A DNA stretch of 35,744 bases from Oscillospiraceae bacterium (GTDB taxonomy: Bacteria; Bacillota; Clostridia; Oscillospirales; Ruminococcaceae): positions 1-35,744 of the forward strand of contig SVMZ01000033.1 in NCBI GenBank assembly GCA_015067185.1, written 5' to 3'. Made by a program: the position numbers and the translations under genes. The notes beneath the pieces are model-generated. The model was not told the DNA's origin. It made no database searches and worked only from the letters and a program-made list of their open reading frames with translations. Positions 34,130-35,744 of this stretch are shown here, piece by piece. How positions within the stretch are numbered: the stretch's first letter is position 1; each line of letters begins with the position of its first letter.

Positions 34130-35744
34130 CTATTTGACTATCTTAATATTGGAAAAATAATGGTTTAATATCCATTTATAATCTTTTCCCTGTACGGCAT
34201 AAAGCTGCGCACCATATTGGCTCAGCCCCACACCATGACCATATCCTCTGACCGTAAAGATAAATTCATCGGTGGATGCATTATAGTCTATGGTAAAGGC
34301 AGCGGAACGTAAAAGCATAGAACCATTCCTTACAACGCCTTTTTCCCTCATTTGCCTTCCGGTCGTGGTGATACTGCCAACCTTTATCTTGTTTACATAG
34401 AGGTTTTCCGCCGAAGTATAGCTGATTACTGTAAACCACTCGGATTTATCAAGACCTTCAAAGGATGCACCAAACTTACTTTCCATCATCCCCTGCAGTT
34501 CGCTTGCAGAGATAACAACCGTTGTCTGATACTTGGGCGCATTGACATCAATCCAACTATCCACTGATACAAGGTTTCTCACATGACCACCCCATACCAT
34601 ACTGGAGGAATTGGTAACACCGGCAGATATGGCATGATAGGACGCTGCGATGGCTCTTCCGCTGATATCATCCACCATGTATTCACCCAGCACGGCGCTG
34701 ACAAGATTTTTCACCTTGGTGGAAGGTGTTCTGATACCAACACCACTTACTGAAGGACCATGATATTTCAGATAAGTATAGCAGGTAACAGCCTGTGCCT
34801 TTATCGCTTCATCATGAAAACTTCCGCCAATTTCCGACATGACCATACTACTCACTGCATCCAGAGCAGACATGGATACGCCGTTTACTGTAAACAGCTC
34901 TCCAGAAGAAGCAAAGGGATTCCCCGTTGACATCATCGGCGGCTCTGTTGTATTTCCCGAAGCTGAACTCTGAGAGGGCTGAGAAGATTGGGGGTGCTGA
35001 GATGTCTGTGAGGAATTTTGACTCTGAGAGTTTTGTGAGTTCTGAGATGCTTGTGAATTCTGGGAAGACTGTGGGCTTTGCGACGGCTGCGAAGTCTGTG
35101 AGTTTTGGGAAGCTTGCGATTCCTGAGAGGATTGCGAACTTCCGGAAGACTCTTCGCTGCTCTGAGAACTCTGGGAGGAATCCACACCTGATGCAGAATT
35201 GCTGTTCTGAGAGGATTCACTTGATGCAGAGGATTGCGAACTATGAGAACTCTGGGAGCTCTGCGAACTTTGTGAACTCTGTGAAGAGTGAGATGACTGA
35301 GATGATGTACTGCTCTCACTGGACAGAGAGGATTCCGATACCATCGAAGATTCCATACTGGACTCTGTCACAGAACTCTGCTCCGAATTGGCAGCAGACT
35401 CTTCCACTGTACTTGACGACGCATCCGCTCCGCTGTCCTTCACCTGATCCTTGGCATACAGCTGATACCATCTCTCCGGCATCAACGGGTTGGGATTATA
35501 CTTTGCAGTGGAAGTATCTACCTCTGTATCTTCTCCCACACGCAGTTTTCTTGCAATCACCACAAAACGGGCATCGGTAAACTCATAGGAACAGGTGGAA
35601 AGGGTCAGCAGTTTATCGTGGCCCGTCACATCATCTTCAATGAGAACAAGAGAACGTTTACGGCATTCGGCAATGAATGCTTCCGTCTGCTCATAATTCC
35701 CTTCAACAAACTGATGGTAATTGAACACCGGTCCATCCGATTCT
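34130..35744 (-). CDS. Class B sortase-SpoIID domain fusion protein (5' truncated)
   Basis: The frame is open to the window edge, so the N-terminus is missing; at least 537 residues are present. The first part is the end of a class B sortase: LLTLSTCSYEFTDARFVVIARKLR, with the TLSTC cysteine at 35591-35593 and the catalytic Arg at 35567-35569, eight residues later. The sortase His would lie off-window. A ~175-residue Ser/Gln/Asn-rich linker (about 34915-35445) follows. The rest is a SpoIID/LytB domain: SEIGGSFHDEAIKAQAV (Glu at 34832-34834), ISAGVTNSSSMVWGG, SVDSW, and the GYGHGVGLSQYGA motif near 34208-34246. SpoIID proteins are peptidoglycan lytic transglycosylases. The protein is presumably on the cell surface. 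Confidence 0.82.
   Translation of the reverse strand, partial: ESDGPVFNYHQFVEGNYEQTEAFIAECRKRSLVLIEDDVTGHDKLLTLSTCSYEFTDARFVVIARKLRVGEDTEVDTSTAKYNPNPLMPERWYQLYAKDQVKDSGADASSSTVEESAANSEQSSVTESSMESSMVSESSLSSESSTSSQSSHSSQSSQSSQSSQSSHSSQSSASSESSQNSNSASGVDSSQSSQSSEESSGSSQSSQESQASQNSQTSQPSQSPQSSQNSQASQNSQNSQSQNSSQTSQHPQSSQPSQSSASGNTTEPPMMSTGNPFASSGELFTVNGVSMSALDAVSSMVMSEIGGSFHDEAIKAQAVTCYTYLKYHGPSVSGVGIRTPSTKVKNLVSAVLGEYMVDDISGRAIAASYHAISAGVTNSSSMVWGGHVRNLVSVDSWIDVNAPKYQTTVVISASELQGMMESKFGASFEGLDKSEWFTVISYTSAENLYVNKIKVGSITTTGRQMREKGVVRNGSMLLRSAAFTIDYNASTDEFIFTVRGYGHGVGLSQYGAQLYAVQGKDYKWILNHYFSNIKIVK
34950..35335 (-). repeat. Degenerate short tandem repeat coding a Ser/Gln-rich linker
   Basis: Degenerate SSQ/SQN/SQS triplets repeat tens of times, from degenerate 9-nt units of the type GAACTCTGT/GAACTTTGC on the + strand. 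Codon variation between units suggests an old or selected expansion rather than a recent slippage tract. Confidence 0.75.

Noticed and set aside
34950..35335. CRISPR-like repeat array
   Set aside because: The repetition is a degenerate short-period coding repeat inside an open frame, without uniform repeats and unique spacers.

Overview
The window looks like chromosomal DNA of a low-to-medium GC, anaerobic Gram-positive bacterium of the Clostridia, probably near the Oscillospiraceae/Ruminococcaceae. The evidence is [FeFe]-hydrogenase maturation genes, a CD1247-type protein next to elongation factor P, an FMN riboswitch controlling RibU, AGGAGG-type ribosome binding sites, frequent GTG/TTG starts, and class B sortase/SpoIID surface chemistry. 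No rRNA, tRNA, CRISPR array, phage or insertion sequence was recognised.

Layout. 1-3304 (+): the 3' end of a FAD-dependent oxidoreductase, aroQ, efp with its own promoter, a CD1247-type Asp/Cys-rich zinc-ribbon protein, then an FMN riboswitch with terminator ahead of ribU. 3336-4739 (+): a two-gene NAD unit, nicotinamidase-like hydrolase plus nadE, behind a near-consensus promoter. 4771-9003 (+): H-cluster assembly operon (TM1266-type regulator, hydE, hydG, hydF). It is preceded by a structured leader that ends in an intrinsic terminator with a possible competing pairing. 9133-10989 (+): an ECF-like sigma factor overlapping a one-TM putative anti-sigma protein. 11086-13404 (+): five small unrecognised genes in one operon. 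13625-16621 (+): a 1000-aa fused ATPase/FtsX-type ABC transporter with a very large external domain. 16732-17175 (+): a small lipoprotein. 17283-19913 (-): PFL-family (UPF0210) protein, ACT-domain protein, and an RluA-type pseudouridine synthase. 20189-23212 (+): PHP phosphoesterase, DUF362/ferredoxin protein, ispE. 23360-32032 (-): three tandem paralogues of a ~870-aa six-hairpin-glycosidase-like protein, each with the same promoter geometry and an AACGTTT box. 32285-33316 (-): class II fructose-bisphosphate aldolase. 33444-35744 (-): a rhomboid-like membrane protein and a 5'-truncated gene joining the end of a class B sortase to a SpoIID domain through a Ser/Gln-rich linker.

Most of the first 9 kb is conserved housekeeping and redox metabolism. 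The unusual material is the hyd leader, the orphan small-gene operon, the methionine-rich ABC transporter, the triplicated glycosidase-like genes with shared regulation, and the sortase-SpoIID fusion. All functional statements rest on motif recognition by eye; no database search was run.
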